From NCBI GenBank assembly GCA_022709425.1, contig JAKLIW010000021.1:1-32802 (forward strand): a stretch of 32,802 bases of DNA, read 5' to 3'. Positions within the stretch are counted from its first letter, which is position 1. Each line of letters begins with the position of its first letter. The notes under the pieces were generated by a model that saw nothing but the letters and a program-made list of their open reading frames with translations, was not told the DNA's origin and made no database searches. Of this stretch, positions 24,555 through 32,758 are shown piece after piece. Made by a program: the position numbers and the translations under genes. This stretch comes from a bacterium (GTDB lineage Bacteria; UBP6; UBA1177; JAKLFG01).

Positions 24555-27236
24555 ATGCAGATCACCATCAACGGCCGGGCCGTAGAGGCCCAGCCGGGAC
24601 AGACCATCCATCGGGCGGCCAAGGCGGCCGGGATCTACATCCCGACGCTGTGCTACCATGAAAAGGTCGGCGCGGCGGGCAAATGCCGCGTCTGCGTCGT
24701 CGAGATCGAGGGAAGCCCCGCGCTCCAGACCGCCTGTTCGGTCGAGGTGCGCGAGGGGATGAAGATCCAGACGCGGACCGAACGGGTGCTCAATTCGCAG
24801 AAACTGATCGTCGACCTGCTCCTTTCGACCGGCACCCACGACTGCCTCGCCTGCGACCAGAACGGCTCCTGCGAACTGCAGGATGTCGCCTACTATCTGG
24901 GCATGGAGCGCGGATCGTTCAAGTACGCCGATGTCGAGAGCGTTAAAGACGACAGTTCCGAATTCGTTTCGGTCGAGCGGAGCAAGTGCATCTCCTGCGG
25001 CCGGTGCGTCGCGGCGTGCAACAACACCGTGACCAACCGCGTGCTTGATTTCAAATACCGCGGGCACAAGGCCGACATCGCCTTCGACGATGACAAGCCG
25101 ATGGGCGAATCCTCCTGCGTGCAGTGCGGCGAATGCGCTCAGATCTGCCCGGTGGGCGCGCTCACCGACAAACTTTCCAAAGGCAAAGCGCGTCGCTGGG
25201 ATGTCGAGAAGGTCTATTCGGTCTGTCCCTACTGCGGCGTCGGCTGCAAACTGGAACTTCATGTCGACCGCAAGACCGACCGGATCGTTCGCGTCACCGG
25301 CGCCGAGGGGGCCCCGACCAACAACGGCATGCTCTGCGTCAAAGGGCGCTACGGCTACGATTTCGTCGGCCATCCCGACCGTCTGACCACCCCGCTCATC
25401 AAAGAGAACGGCAAGTTCCGCGAAGCGTCGTGGGACGAGGCGATAACGCTCGTCGCGACCAAATTCGCCGAGATAAAGCAGAAACACGGCGCCGACGCCC
25501 TCATGGGCATGTGTTCGGCGAAGGTGACCAACGAAGAGAACTACACCTTCCAGAAATTGTTCCGCACGGGGATCGGCACCAACAACATTGATCACTGCGC
25601 ACGACTTTGACACTCCTCCACGGTGGCCGGTCTGGCTGCCTCCTTCGGTTCGGGCGCAATGACCAACGACATCGCCGGTCTGGACAAGAGCGATGTGGCT
25701 CTCATCATCGGTTCCGACACCTCCGAATGTCATCCGGTCATCGCCGCGCGTCTCAAAAAAGCGGCGGTGGACGGCAAGGTGAAGATCATCGTCATCGATC
25801 CCAAGCGGATCAAGATGGCCGATTTCGCGACCATCTACGCCTGCCAGCGGCCCGGCACCGATGTCGCGGTGCTCAACGGGATGATGCATCTCATCATCAA
25901 GAACGGCTGGGAGGACAAGAAGTTCATCGAGGAGCGTACCGAGGGGTACGAGGCGCTCAAGGAAGAGGTCGCCAAGTTCACTCCCGAGTATGTCGAGAAG
26001 ATATCGGGCATCCCCGTGAGGACGCTTGAGGAGATCGCCGAGCTGTTCGGCAAGGCCCCGACGGCGGCGCTCTACTACGCGATGGGGATCACCCAGCACA
26101 CCACCGGCGTCGACAATGTCAAGTCGACCGCGAATCTTCAGATGCTCTGCGGCAACATGGGCAAGGTGGGCGGCGGCGTCAATCCTCTGCGCGGCCAATC
26201 CAATGTGCAGGGCGCCTGCGACATGGGCGGCCTTCCCAATGTGTTCCCCGCCTATCAGAAGATCGGCGACGCCGCGGTGCAGGAGAAGTTCGAGAAGTTC
26301 TGGGGCGTGAAACTGAGCGACAAGGTCGGCATGACCATGACGGTCGCCTTCGACAAGGCCCACGCGGGCGAGATGAAGGCGTTCTACATCATGGGCGAGA
26401 ACCCGATGGTCTCGGATCCCGACCTCCACCACGCCGAAGAATCGCTGAAGAGACTCGAGTTCCTCGTCGTGCAGGATATCTTCATGACCGAAACGGCGCA
26501 GATGGCCCATGTCGTTCTCCCGGCATCGTCGCCCGCCGAAAAGGACGGTACCTTCAGCAACACCGAACGGCGTGTTCAGCTTCTGTTCAAGGCGGTGAAT
26601 GCCCCCGGTCAGGCGAAGCACGACTGGGAGATACACCAGATGATCGCCAATAAGATGGGACTCAACTGGAATTATACGAAGGCCGAGGATATCTTCGAAG
26701 AGATGCGGAAGTGCACCCCGTCGTACGCCGGGCTGACCTACAAACGGCTCGGCTTCGCCGGCATGCACTGGCCCTGCCCGAACGAGGAGCATCCCGGCAC
26801 GCCGGTCCTCCACATCGGCAAGTTCTCGCGGGGACTCGGGCTGTTCGCGGCCATCCCCTTCAAGGAACCGGCCGAGATGCCCGACAAGGACTATCCGTGG
26901 TACTTTACCACCGGGCGCGTCCTTCAGCAGTACCACACCGGCACCATGTCGCGCAAGACCCCGGGGCTCAACAACCTCGCCGGTCCCCATGTCATGATAT
27001 CGGTCGAGGATGCCGAGGCGATCGGTGTGAAGAACGGCGACAAGGTCAAGGTCTCGACGCGGCGCGGCTCGGTGGTCACCGGCGCGTTCATCACCAAGCG
27101 CTGTCCGAAGGGAACGGTGTTCATGCCCTTCCACTTCGCCGAAGCGGCGGCGAACAAACTGACCATCAACGCGCTCGACCCGATCGCGAAGATACCGGAA
27201 TACAAGGTCTGCGCCTGCAAGATAGAGAAGGGGTAG
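24555..27236 (+). CDS. Selenocysteine-containing NAD-linked formate dehydrogenase, catalytic subunit (UGA read as Sec352)
   Basis: One 893-residue protein reads through an in-frame TGA (25608-25610). Before it stands NNIDHCARL and after it HSSTVAGLAASFGSGAMTN, exactly the context of the active-site Sec-His in formate dehydrogenases. The order of domains is: [2Fe-2S] ferredoxin domain (C33, C44, C47, C61); NuoG-type H95/C97/C100/C106 site; two [4Fe-4S] motifs (C145-C155 and C188-C198); molybdopterin domain with CPYCGVGC (224-231) and C261; Sec352; cofactor-binding C-terminal domain (about 770-893). It oxidises formate, or reduces CO2, using a Mo or W bis-pterin, with NAD(H) through the preceding subunit. 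The ATG follows CGGAGGACAACTC. A gene finder splits it at 25610. The gene is otherwise intact. Confidence 0.92.
25608..25640 (+). promoter_or_regulatory. Sec UGA codon and bacterial SECIS-like hairpin
   Basis: After TGA come 11 nt (CACTCCTCCAC), then a 7-bp stem GGTGGCC (25622-25628) / GGCTGCC (25634-25640), with G-U pairs, closing the loop GGTCT (25629-25633). The 11-nt distance and the GGTCT loop match the E. coli fdhF SECIS, in which SelB binds the loop. selA, selB, selC and selD are not in the window. Confidence 0.8.
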
Positions 27237-27270
27237 CGGAGGAGAACACCAACCGAAAGGGAGTATGTCC

Positions 27271-27717
27271 ATGGATATGACCAAGATACTGCGGATGGCG
27301 GTGAACAACGAGATCGAGGCGTACGATTTCTACGACGGCGCGGCGGCCAAGACCGCCAACAAATCGCTGAAGTCGATCTTCGTGGAACTGGCGGGCGAGG
27401 AGATGAAACATAAACTCCTGCTCGAATCGTTCCTTGCCGACGGCGGGAAGAAACTGCAGTTCGCCGAAACGACCGACTACAAGATAGCGGAGACGGTGGA
27501 ACTGCCGAAACTGACCGTCGGGATGAGTTTTGTGGACGCCATCGCGCTGGCGATGAAGAAAGAGGAAGAGGCGATGAAGATGTACCGCAACTTCGCCGAC
27601 GCCAGTCCTTCCGCCGAGCAGAAGGAGATGTTCACCCAACTCGCGCGGATGGAGCAGGGACACAAGACCCGCCTCGAAACGATCTACACCGACACCGCCT
27701 TCGTCGAGGCGTGGTAA
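27271..27717 (+). CDS. Ferritin-like (rubrerythrin-type) di-iron protein
   Basis: The 148-residue protein is a four-helix ferritin-like domain. It has the repeated di-iron ligand pattern: NNEIEAYDFY, AGEEMKHK (E-E-x2-H), KKEEEAMKMY and ARMEQGHK (E-x2-H). There is no C-terminal rubredoxin domain (no CxxC pairs), so it is not a complete rubrerythrin. Such proteins bind iron and often reduce peroxide in anaerobes. It lies 34 nt after the formate dehydrogenase gene and is probably cotranscribed; a role in protecting that oxygen-sensitive selenoenzyme is inference. ATG 27271 is chosen because AAGGGAG is 7 nt upstream; the ATG at 27265 would be only 1 nt from it. Confidence 0.85.
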   Translation: MDMTKILRMAVNNEIEAYDFYDGAAAKTANKSLKSIFVELAGEEMKHKLLLESFLADGGKKLQFAETTDYKIAETVELPKLTVGMSFVDAIALAMKKEEEAMKMYRNFADASPSAEQKEMFTQLARMEQGHKTRLETIYTDTAFVEAW

Positions 27718-27744
27718 ATACCGCTCCAACACCACATCTGATCT

Positions 27745-27768
27745 GTAGGGGAGCGATTCATCGCGCCC
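27745..27768. repeat. REP-like palindromic repeat, copy 1
   Basis: This 24-nt element has an identical copy at 28701-28724. Its core is GCGATTCATCGC, an inverted repeat (GCGAT / ATCGC), with flanking GGGG and CCC that extend the dyad imperfectly. It lies between the ferritin-like gene and the DUF5678 promoter. Confidence 0.8.
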
Positions 27769-27795
27769 GTGCCCTCCCTGAGGCGAGGGTTATAG

Positions 27796-27824
27796 TTGAC
27801 AACGAGACATTCGTATTTTATACT
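27796..27824 (+). promoter_or_regulatory. Strong promoter of the DUF5678/retropepsin unit
   Basis: TTGACA (27796-27801) and TATACT (27819-27824) are spaced 17 bp, the closest to consensus in the window. The predicted leader is about 30 nt. Confidence 0.8.
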
Positions 27825-27861
27825 CGCCCCGTTCGCTGTGTGTCGAAAGAAGGAGGTCTTC

Positions 27862-28113
27862 ATGGCTAGCAAACTCGCCGGAGAGTTCAAGTATTACCTT
27901 GAGCACAAGAACGAGTTGGTCAAGAAGTACAACGGTAAAGTGTTGGTCATCAAGGACCGGAAGATCATCGGCGTTTACGACTCCGAAATAGAGGCCGTGC
28001 AGGAGACCGCAAAGACTCATCCGCTCGGTACTTTCCTTGTTCAGAGGTGTGAGCCCGGGTCCGAGGCGCATACGCAGACTTTTCATTCACGCGTAGCCTT
28101 TCCCGCTGCCTAA
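27862..28113 (+). CDS. DUF5678-like small protein
   Basis: The 83-residue protein has the pattern [24 protein letters not shown] followed by [12 protein letters not shown], typical of DUF5678-type proteins, whose function is not known. No signal peptide or membrane segment is visible. The start has AAGGAGG 7 nt upstream; the same frame is open from 27796 but that part holds the promoter. It is followed after 1 nt by the retropepsin-like gene, so the two are probably coupled in translation. It could be a partner or a substrate of that protease. Confidence 0.75.
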   Translation: MASKLAGEFKYYLEHKNELVKKYNGKVLVIKDRKIIGVYDSEIEAVQETAKTHPLGTFLVQRCEPGSEAHTQTFHSRVAFPAA

Positions 28114-28114
28114 C

Positions 28115-28678
28115 ATGGCGGGTACTAAGTCCTTCACCATCGTTCATAAAGGCATTTCCCGCGTTCTGGTCAGCGAGGTGGGGATAGCCGCCGCATTTGA
28201 TCCCCGGACGCTTACCAGAGAACAGACCGCCACTTTGTTCAAGAAGTTTAGTGGCATCTGGGATACCGGGGCGACCGCTTCGGTCATCACGCAGAAGATA
28301 GTCGACGGTCTGGGGCTTCAGCCGACCGGAATGACCGAAGTTCATCATGCCCATGGAACGACCGTGGCCGAGACCTATCTGGTCAATATCGGTCTGCCCA
28401 ATGGGGTTGGTTTGGCGAATGTGAAAGTGACGAAGGGCGAGCTTTCAGGAGTGGATGCCCTCATCGGCATGGATGTCATCACAAGGGGCGATTTCGCGGT
28501 GTCGAACTGCGACGGCAATACGGCGTTCACTTACCGGATACCGTCGATGGAGTGCATCGATTTCACCGGGAAGGTCGCGCCGAAGGCCGCACCCAAGCCA
28601 CCGGCGACCGCCGTTGGTCGTAACGATCCCTGCCCCTGCGGTAGCGGCCAGAAATACAAAAAGTGCTGCGGCAAATAA
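28115..28678 (+). CDS. Retropepsin-like aspartic protease with C-terminal SEC-C motif
   Basis: The 187-residue protein has a retropepsin-like fold: [12 protein letters not shown] (catalytic Asp50 in D-T-G) and the closing [16 protein letters not shown] motif near 116-131. Such enzymes act as homodimers, each chain giving one Asp. A Pro/Ala-rich linker (154-167) leads to a SEC-C zinc motif [18 protein letters not shown] (168-185; C173, C175, C184, C185), which in SecA contacts SecB and in other proteins directs contacts with protein or nucleic acid. It has no signal peptide, so it should act in the cytosol. It starts 1 nt after the DUF5678 gene with no ribosome binding site of its own. The target is unknown. 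Confidence 0.85.
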   Translation: MAGTKSFTIVHKGISRVLVSEVGIAAAFDPRTLTREQTATLFKKFSGIWDTGATASVITQKIVDGLGLQPTGMTEVHHAHGTTVAETYLVNIGLPNGVGLANVKVTKGELSGVDALIGMDVITRGDFAVSNCDGNTAFTYRIPSMECIDFTGKVAPKAAPKPPATAVGRNDPCPCGSGQKYKKCCGK

Positions 28679-28700
28679 TCATCTTATTCATTAAATTAAG

Positions 28701-28724
28701 GTAGGGGAGCGATTCATCGCGCCC
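28701..28724. repeat. REP-like palindromic repeat, copy 2
   Basis: It is identical over 24 nt to 27745-27768 and in the same orientation. The two copies bracket the DUF5678/retropepsin unit. No further copy was seen in the window. Confidence 0.8.
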
Positions 28725-28744
28725 TCTTTCCTCTGCGAAATTTC

Positions 28745-28773
28745 TTGCTTCAAAATCGGGGCGGGGGTATTCT
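28745..28773 (+). promoter_or_regulatory. Putative promoter of the TPR-like gene
   Basis: TTGCTT (28745-28750) and TATTCT (28768-28773) are spaced 17 bp, about 33 bp before the start. Confidence 0.45.
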
Positions 28774-28805
28774 GCGGTGATTTCCGGAATGGTGCGGGGA
28801 AGCGG

Positions 28806-29477
28806 ATGGCGTGGAAGATACCCAAAAGGATGGATACGGTACGGCGGCGCATCGAGGAGTACGAGAACTATCTGCGCTATGAGAAGCGGCGGTTCGGCGG
28901 CTACGATGACGGCGGCGGGGTGCGCTATCTCATCGGGCCGTACTATGTGCTGGTGGGGGATGTCGAGGGGGCGCTCAAGCACTACAAGTGGTTCGACCGC
29001 GCCTTTTCCGACGACTGCGGCGATCCGCTCCAGTATCTCTGCTGGACGCTGGCGCTCTACCGGTCGGGCGATCTGAAGAAAGCGTATGTGAAGTTCCTCC
29101 AGACGCTGTTCATGAATCCCTTCGTCGTCGCCAAAGTGCTCGGCATCGACTATGTTCTGCCGTACGAACCCCATTCGAACGATGTGACCAAGGAGTGGGC
29201 CGACGATATCCCCGACGAATTCTATGCGCTCTGGGATGGGGAGGCGAAGCGGTGGTTCAAGGAGTCGTTCGAGAATCCCAAGACGCGGGAACTGCTTGAC
29301 CGCTACAACGAACTGGAAAAGCGACTTGAGACGGAGCCGGTCGGTTTTACTCGGAGGCGGATTGTGGAAGACCTGCACGACTTGAAAGACAGGAGAAATG
29401 TCGGCATTCTGCGGGACGGGAAGAGCGGAAAAAAGGGGATGGCTAAAGTAGCGAAATTTAGATGCGACCCAATTTAG
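28806..29477 (+). CDS. TPR-like conserved cytosolic protein
   Basis: The 223-residue protein has a TPR-like segment: YLIGPYYVLVGDVEGALKHYKWFDRAF, then DPLQYLCWTLALYRSGDLKKAYVKF, with MNPFVVAKVLGI after it. This arrangement recalls a family of conserved bacterial proteins of unknown function. The second half is charged and helical (KRWFKESFENPKTRELLDRY). No export signal is visible. The last codons (after about residue 212) run into the ATTTAGATG repeats and the composition break at 29456, so the natural C-terminus may have been replaced. Confidence 0.7.
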   Translation: MAWKIPKRMDTVRRRIEEYENYLRYEKRRFGGYDDGGGVRYLIGPYYVLVGDVEGALKHYKWFDRAFSDDCGDPLQYLCWTLALYRSGDLKKAYVKFLQTLFMNPFVVAKVLGIDYVLPYEPHSNDVTKEWADDIPDEFYALWDGEAKRWFKESFENPKTRELLDRYNELEKRLETEPVGFTRRRIVEDLHDLKDRRNVGILRDGKSGKKGMAKVAKFRCDPI

Positions 29478-29498
29478 ATGCCATTTAGATGTGATCAC
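29456..29498. repeat. Three direct copies of ATTTAGATG at a composition boundary
   Basis: Exact copies lie at 29456-29464, 29472-29480 and 29483-29491, followed by the palindrome GTGATCAC (29491-29498). To the left the sequence is G+C-rich; to the right (29528-31684) it is clearly A+T-rich. The repeats may be the remains of a mobile element end, or binding sites upstream of the next gene. No matching copy was seen at the right side. Confidence 0.55.
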
Positions 29499-29527
29499 AA
29501 TGACCCTTTAAGCGAGCGAGAGCCACC

Positions 29528-31684
29528 ATGAAAAAAACATCCGAAAAAGAACTGACTTCATGCAGTCGTTTTTCCTCTTGCGGGAAGAACACATTTTCTA
29601 ATGAACGGCTATCGTTACCAATCAAAATTAATCTGCTTTCTTCGCTTTTTCTTTTAGGACTCATTGGATGCGCAACTAATGTGTCGAAAATATGGGAAAC
29701 AGAATGTAATCGAAATGCGAAATTGAAATCTTGCTTAAAAACAGGAATAATGCACGAGGTTGGTAATAGTTATAATGGGTTACTGCCAGACAAAAATAAG
29801 GCTGTAGAATATTACAGGAAGGCTTGCCTTGGAGGATCCGGCCTTGAGACAGCTTGCGTTGTCCTGAATTGCATAGAAAAAAATGACGCATCCGCTTGCT
29901 TTAAAATAGGCTCTTTCTACACAGTATCGAAACAAAAAGATTTACTTTTACTATACAGCCAGGAAGAGATAAATGTTAACGATTTAGATATCGTGGAAGA
30001 TTATTTTGAAGAAGATATATCTAAGGCTTTCGAGTATTATCAAAAATCTTGCGTCGGCGGATATTCTCAATCATGCTATCAAATAGGATGCCTATATGAC
30101 AAATCGTGTGCACTACAATGGAGCCGTCGTTTTGAATGGGAAGAGGAAGACTATGAGCCAGATTATAAAAAAGCCTCGGATTATTACAGAAAATCATGTG
30201 ATGGGGGAAGTGCTCTTGGTTGTGAGAATCTCGCCCGATTAGTTGATGACGCAAAAGTGACCGAGTTAGATCAAAAATGGGGTTTAGATTATTACGAAAA
30301 AGGATGCAACAAGCGAAACATCGAAAGCTGTCTGCAACTGGGCACCCTTTATGAAAAAGAAGACCTAAACAAAGCTACGGCGTTTTATCAAAAAGAATGT
30401 GAAAAGGGGACGGCCACAGCATGCTCTCGACTAGGTTTTCTTTATGAAAAACAAGATATAAACAAAGCTGCGGCGTTTTATGAAAAAGAATGTGAAAAGA
30501 AACACGCTCATAGTTGTTCTCGTCTTGGATTTCTCTACACGAATAACGCACTGGGGAATCTATATGAAATCAGTATTGTAACTGTTGAAAAAATAGAAGC
30601 CGCATATCTGCGGGAATGCGAAAAGGGATCTGTGGCGGACTGCTCTGCTGTGGGATTGTTATATGAAAAAAACGACATGAATCAAGCGATAGCTTTTTAT
30701 CAAGAAAAATGTGTGCTGAAAAACATCGCGGCTTGTTCTCGTTTAGGATTTATCTATGAGACGGGTAAAGGGGTCGATCAAGATTTAAAAAATGCCGCTG
30801 AATTTTATCAGAAATCCTGTTCTCCGCAGCATTCTGATGATTGCTATGCCTTTTTGAAAATGAATTATAAGTTCACTCAACATCTTGAAGCAACGATCAA
30901 GGCGGTGACAACTTTTGGTCATTCCTGTTTAGGAAGACCAGATAAAAGATGCGAGGACTTCTCGTCTATGCTTAAATTCTTTGACACGGTTTGTGAAGAA
31001 GAAAAAACTGAAATAAAACCTGAAATTAAAATAAAAGAACTTATGTCGCCAGACGAGTTAGCCACCGTTTTACTCAAAGAAACAAAAGCAGAAGAGGCTA
31101 TGAATGTAGAACAGGCAAACAATGTGACGAATGTGACGCCGGTAATGGCCTGTTTTATATTGTCAGAAACAGACGAAGCGGTATTAGAGAAGTTTGGAAT
31201 TAATAAGAGAAAGGGTTCCATGTGTCTCCAAGACGAAGAAATTAAAGAATGTGCAGCATCAAACATGGTGTTCAACCTACTAAGGCACGGGGTTTTTAAA
31301 GGAGGGGGAAGCATAAGCCCCAAAAGGGAGTATCCTTCAGCATATTATAGCCGGAAAGCTTGTACTATGGGAGATGGTGCCGCATGTCATTCTTTTGGAT
31401 TAATTTTAAGTGGTGTTGCCAATCGCTTGTTGTCAAAAATACAAAAACGGGATATGGAAGAGGATAGATTGAGGCGCGAGGACAAGGACAGGGGCGGCAG
31501 CGGCAACATATGGGGGCGTTGGTCCAACGCGCCTCCAGCGCCTCCCCGAACCTATAGGTTGAGCCCACCGCCGTACGAACTTTCCGATTACGAGATAGAA
31601 GTAACGGCTGAAAGCCTCAAAGACATGTCAAGAATTTATATGGAAAAGGCTTGTGATTTGGGATTTAGTAAAGGATGCTTATGA
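29528..31684 (+). CDS. Cys-rich Sel1-repeat lipoprotein
   Basis: The 718-residue protein has a lipobox FLLGLIGC (Cys48) after an unusually long N-terminal region of about 34 residues. At least eight Sel1-like repeats follow with the pattern A-x2-YYxKxC-x2-G-x4-C-x2-LGxLYE (for example AVEYYRKACLGGSG, ASDYYRKSCDGGSALGCENLA), each with a Cys pair as in Helicobacter Hcp proteins, where the pairs form disulfides. Residues about 330-370 and 490-600 are less regular, and a Pro-rich stretch (APPAPPRTY) lies near residue 680. Codon use is A+T-rich, unlike all genes to the left, indicating recent acquisition. It probably sits at the cell surface or in the periplasm as a protein-binding scaffold. The ribosome binding site is weak (GAGAG), so the start is uncertain. 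Confidence 0.8.
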   Translation: MKKTSEKELTSCSRFSSCGKNTFSNERLSLPIKINLLSSLFLLGLIGCATNVSKIWETECNRNAKLKSCLKTGIMHEVGNSYNGLLPDKNKAVEYYRKACLGGSGLETACVVLNCIEKNDASACFKIGSFYTVSKQKDLLLLYSQEEINVNDLDIVEDYFEEDISKAFEYYQKSCVGGYSQSCYQIGCLYDKSCALQWSRRFEWEEEDYEPDYKKASDYYRKSCDGGSALGCENLARLVDDAKVTELDQKWGLDYYEKGCNKRNIESCLQLGTLYEKEDLNKATAFYQKECEKGTATACSRLGFLYEKQDINKAAAFYEKECEKKHAHSCSRLGFLYTNNALGNLYEISIVTVEKIEAAYLRECEKGSVADCSAVGLLYEKNDMNQAIAFYQEKCVLKNIAACSRLGFIYETGKGVDQDLKNAAEFYQKSCSPQHSDDCYAFLKMNYKFTQHLEATIKAVTTFGHSCLGRPDKRCEDFSSMLKFFDTVCEEEKTEIKPEIKIKELMSPDELATVLLKETKAEEAMNVEQANNVTNVTPVMACFILSETDEAVLEKFGINKRKGSMCLQDEEIKECAASNMVFNLLRHGVFKGGGSISPKREYPSAYYSRKACTMGDGAACHSFGLILSGVANRLLSKIQKRDMEEDRLRREDKDRGGSGNIWGRWSNAPPAPPRTYRLSPPPYELSDYEIEVTAESLKDMSRIYMEKACDLGFSKGCL

Positions 31685-31701
31685 GCAAGAGAGCACTGCT
31701 A

Positions 31702-31742
31702 GGGGGCAGAGCGGGGGGAGCGGGGGGAGCGTGAAAAGGGGG
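31702..31742 (+). other. G-quadruplex-type G-tract cluster
   Basis: Four runs of five to six G (31702-31706, 31713-31718, 31722-31727, 31738-31742) are separated by 6, 3 and 10 bases, matching the usual G4 pattern on the plus strand. The cluster lies between the Sel1 gene and the GIY-YIG gene, directly before the latter's -10 box. Confidence 0.6.
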
Positions 31743-31755
31743 CAGACATTATAAA

Positions 31756-31761
31756 TATAAT
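31756..31761 (+). promoter_or_regulatory. -10 box of the GIY-YIG gene promoter
   Basis: A perfect TATAAT lies 21 bp before the ATG at 31783. The matching -35 region is poor (TGAAAA near 31732), so activation or the adjacent G-rich structure may matter. Confidence 0.4.
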
Positions 31762-31782
31762 TGTGTGCTAAAGAAAAAGACC

Positions 31783-32586
31783 ATGAACAACTTCTATGTC
31801 TATGTTTACATTGATCCTCGCAATCTGGAGGAGTTTTATTTTGGCAAGGGTAGAGGATCTCGGAAAGATGCGCACCTGTCGGACACATCGGATTCCGAGA
31901 AATCTCTTCGCATCAATGCGATAAAAAAAGCCGGACTCAAGCCGATTATCCGAGTGATAGCTTGCAATCTCTCCGAACATGACGCTCTCTTGGTAGAGAA
32001 AACTTTGTTATGGAAACTTGGCCGACAGCTGACTAATATTTCATCCGGACACTATTCGGATAATTTTAGACCGCACAACACGATGCATCTTGAACTCTCA
32101 GGTTTTGATTATCAGTCCGGGCTTTACTACTACAACATAGGCGAAGGACCTCATCGGAACTGGGACGACTATAAGAAGTTGGGATTTATTTCAGCCGGTC
32201 AAGGTGTTCGTTGGCGCGACGCAATGCTTGGGTTTCAAAAAGACGATGTCGTTGCGGCATATCTTAAGAATCACGGTTTTGTCGGTATCGGTATCCTCGC
32301 AGATCGCGCAAAACCAATCCGGGAAGTAACAATAAAAGGTAAGCCCTTGTTGGCTCATGCCCTTTGTTGTTCGGGAATGGCTGACAACGCCGGGTCCGAC
32401 GATCTCTGTGAGTATGTCGCTCCTGTAAAGTGGGTGGCTGTAGTGGAACGAAACAACGCTAAGTGGAAGGCAAAGGCGGGACTTTACACAACCCCCAATG
32501 TTCGTGCATCTCTGGATGGTCAGCCGCAGACGATATCTTTTCTCGAAAAAGAGTTTTGCGTCAATATTCGAGAGCTTGTGACATAG
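31783..32586 (+). CDS. GIY-YIG nuclease-domain protein with possible PUA/EVE-like C-terminal half
   Basis: The 267-residue protein starts with a GIY-YIG domain: YVYVYIDPRN (5-14), FYFGKGRGSRKDAHL (18-32; the YIG-equivalent FGKG and Arg27), and the helix with the expected acidic residue (HDALLVEKTLLWKLG). This variant resembles the LEM-3/ANKLE1-type GIY-YIG group. Residues about 110-265 form a second domain with NWDDYKKLGFISAGQG, RDAMLGFQKDDVVAAYL and GFVGIGILADRAKPI, which recalls PUA-like/EVE domains that bind modified bases; that link is by eye only. It may be a modification-dependent or mobile-element nuclease. ATG 31783 is chosen because GTG 31765 lies before the predicted transcript start. 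Confidence 0.72.
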   Translation: MNNFYVYVYIDPRNLEEFYFGKGRGSRKDAHLSDTSDSEKSLRINAIKKAGLKPIIRVIACNLSEHDALLVEKTLLWKLGRQLTNISSGHYSDNFRPHNTMHLELSGFDYQSGLYYYNIGEGPHRNWDDYKKLGFISAGQGVRWRDAMLGFQKDDVVAAYLKNHGFVGIGILADRAKPIREVTIKGKPLLAHALCCSGMADNAGSDDLCEYVAPVKWVAVVERNNAKWKAKAGLYTTPNVRASLDGQPQTISFLEKEFCVNIRELVT

Positions 32587-32632
32587 AACAACCGCAATTC
32601 TTAAAGAAGTGTCGCGAGAAGGAGCTTTGAAA

Positions 32633-32758
32633 ATGCGATTCGTGACCAGTCGGAATTTTCAGTTGCCGGACACGGTCCAAGAGATGGGGAGCCGTCTTTG
32701 GTTCAATCTCTGGGAGAAAAGGAACGATAACGTACAATATCTTTCGCACATTTGTTGA
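32633..32758 (+). CDS. Possible 41-residue small protein
   Basis: A short frame starts with ATG, preceded by GAAGGAG at a good distance (8-9 nt), and codes for a 41-residue peptide (MRFVTSRNFQLPDTVQEMGS at the N-terminus, ending HIC). It lies 46 nt after the GIY-YIG gene and could be cotranscribed. There is no recognisable family, so only the ribosome binding site supports it. TTGACA at 32755-32760 may be the -35 box of a gene beyond the window. Confidence 0.3.
   Translation: MRFVTSRNFQLPDTVQEMGSRLWFNLWEKRNDNVQYLSHIC

Noticed and set aside
25608..25610. Nonsense mutation or pseudogene in formate dehydrogenase
   Set aside because: The TGA is at the exact Sec position, the frame is intact for 541 further codons, and a SECIS-like hairpin follows at the canonical distance.
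22677..27308. A very long (1543-codon) open frame on the minus strand opposite the formate dehydrogenase operon
   Set aside because: It is antisense to genes with clear family motifs, has no family match, and is rich in Arg, His, Gly and Asp, as expected for the mirror frame of G+C-rich coding sequence.
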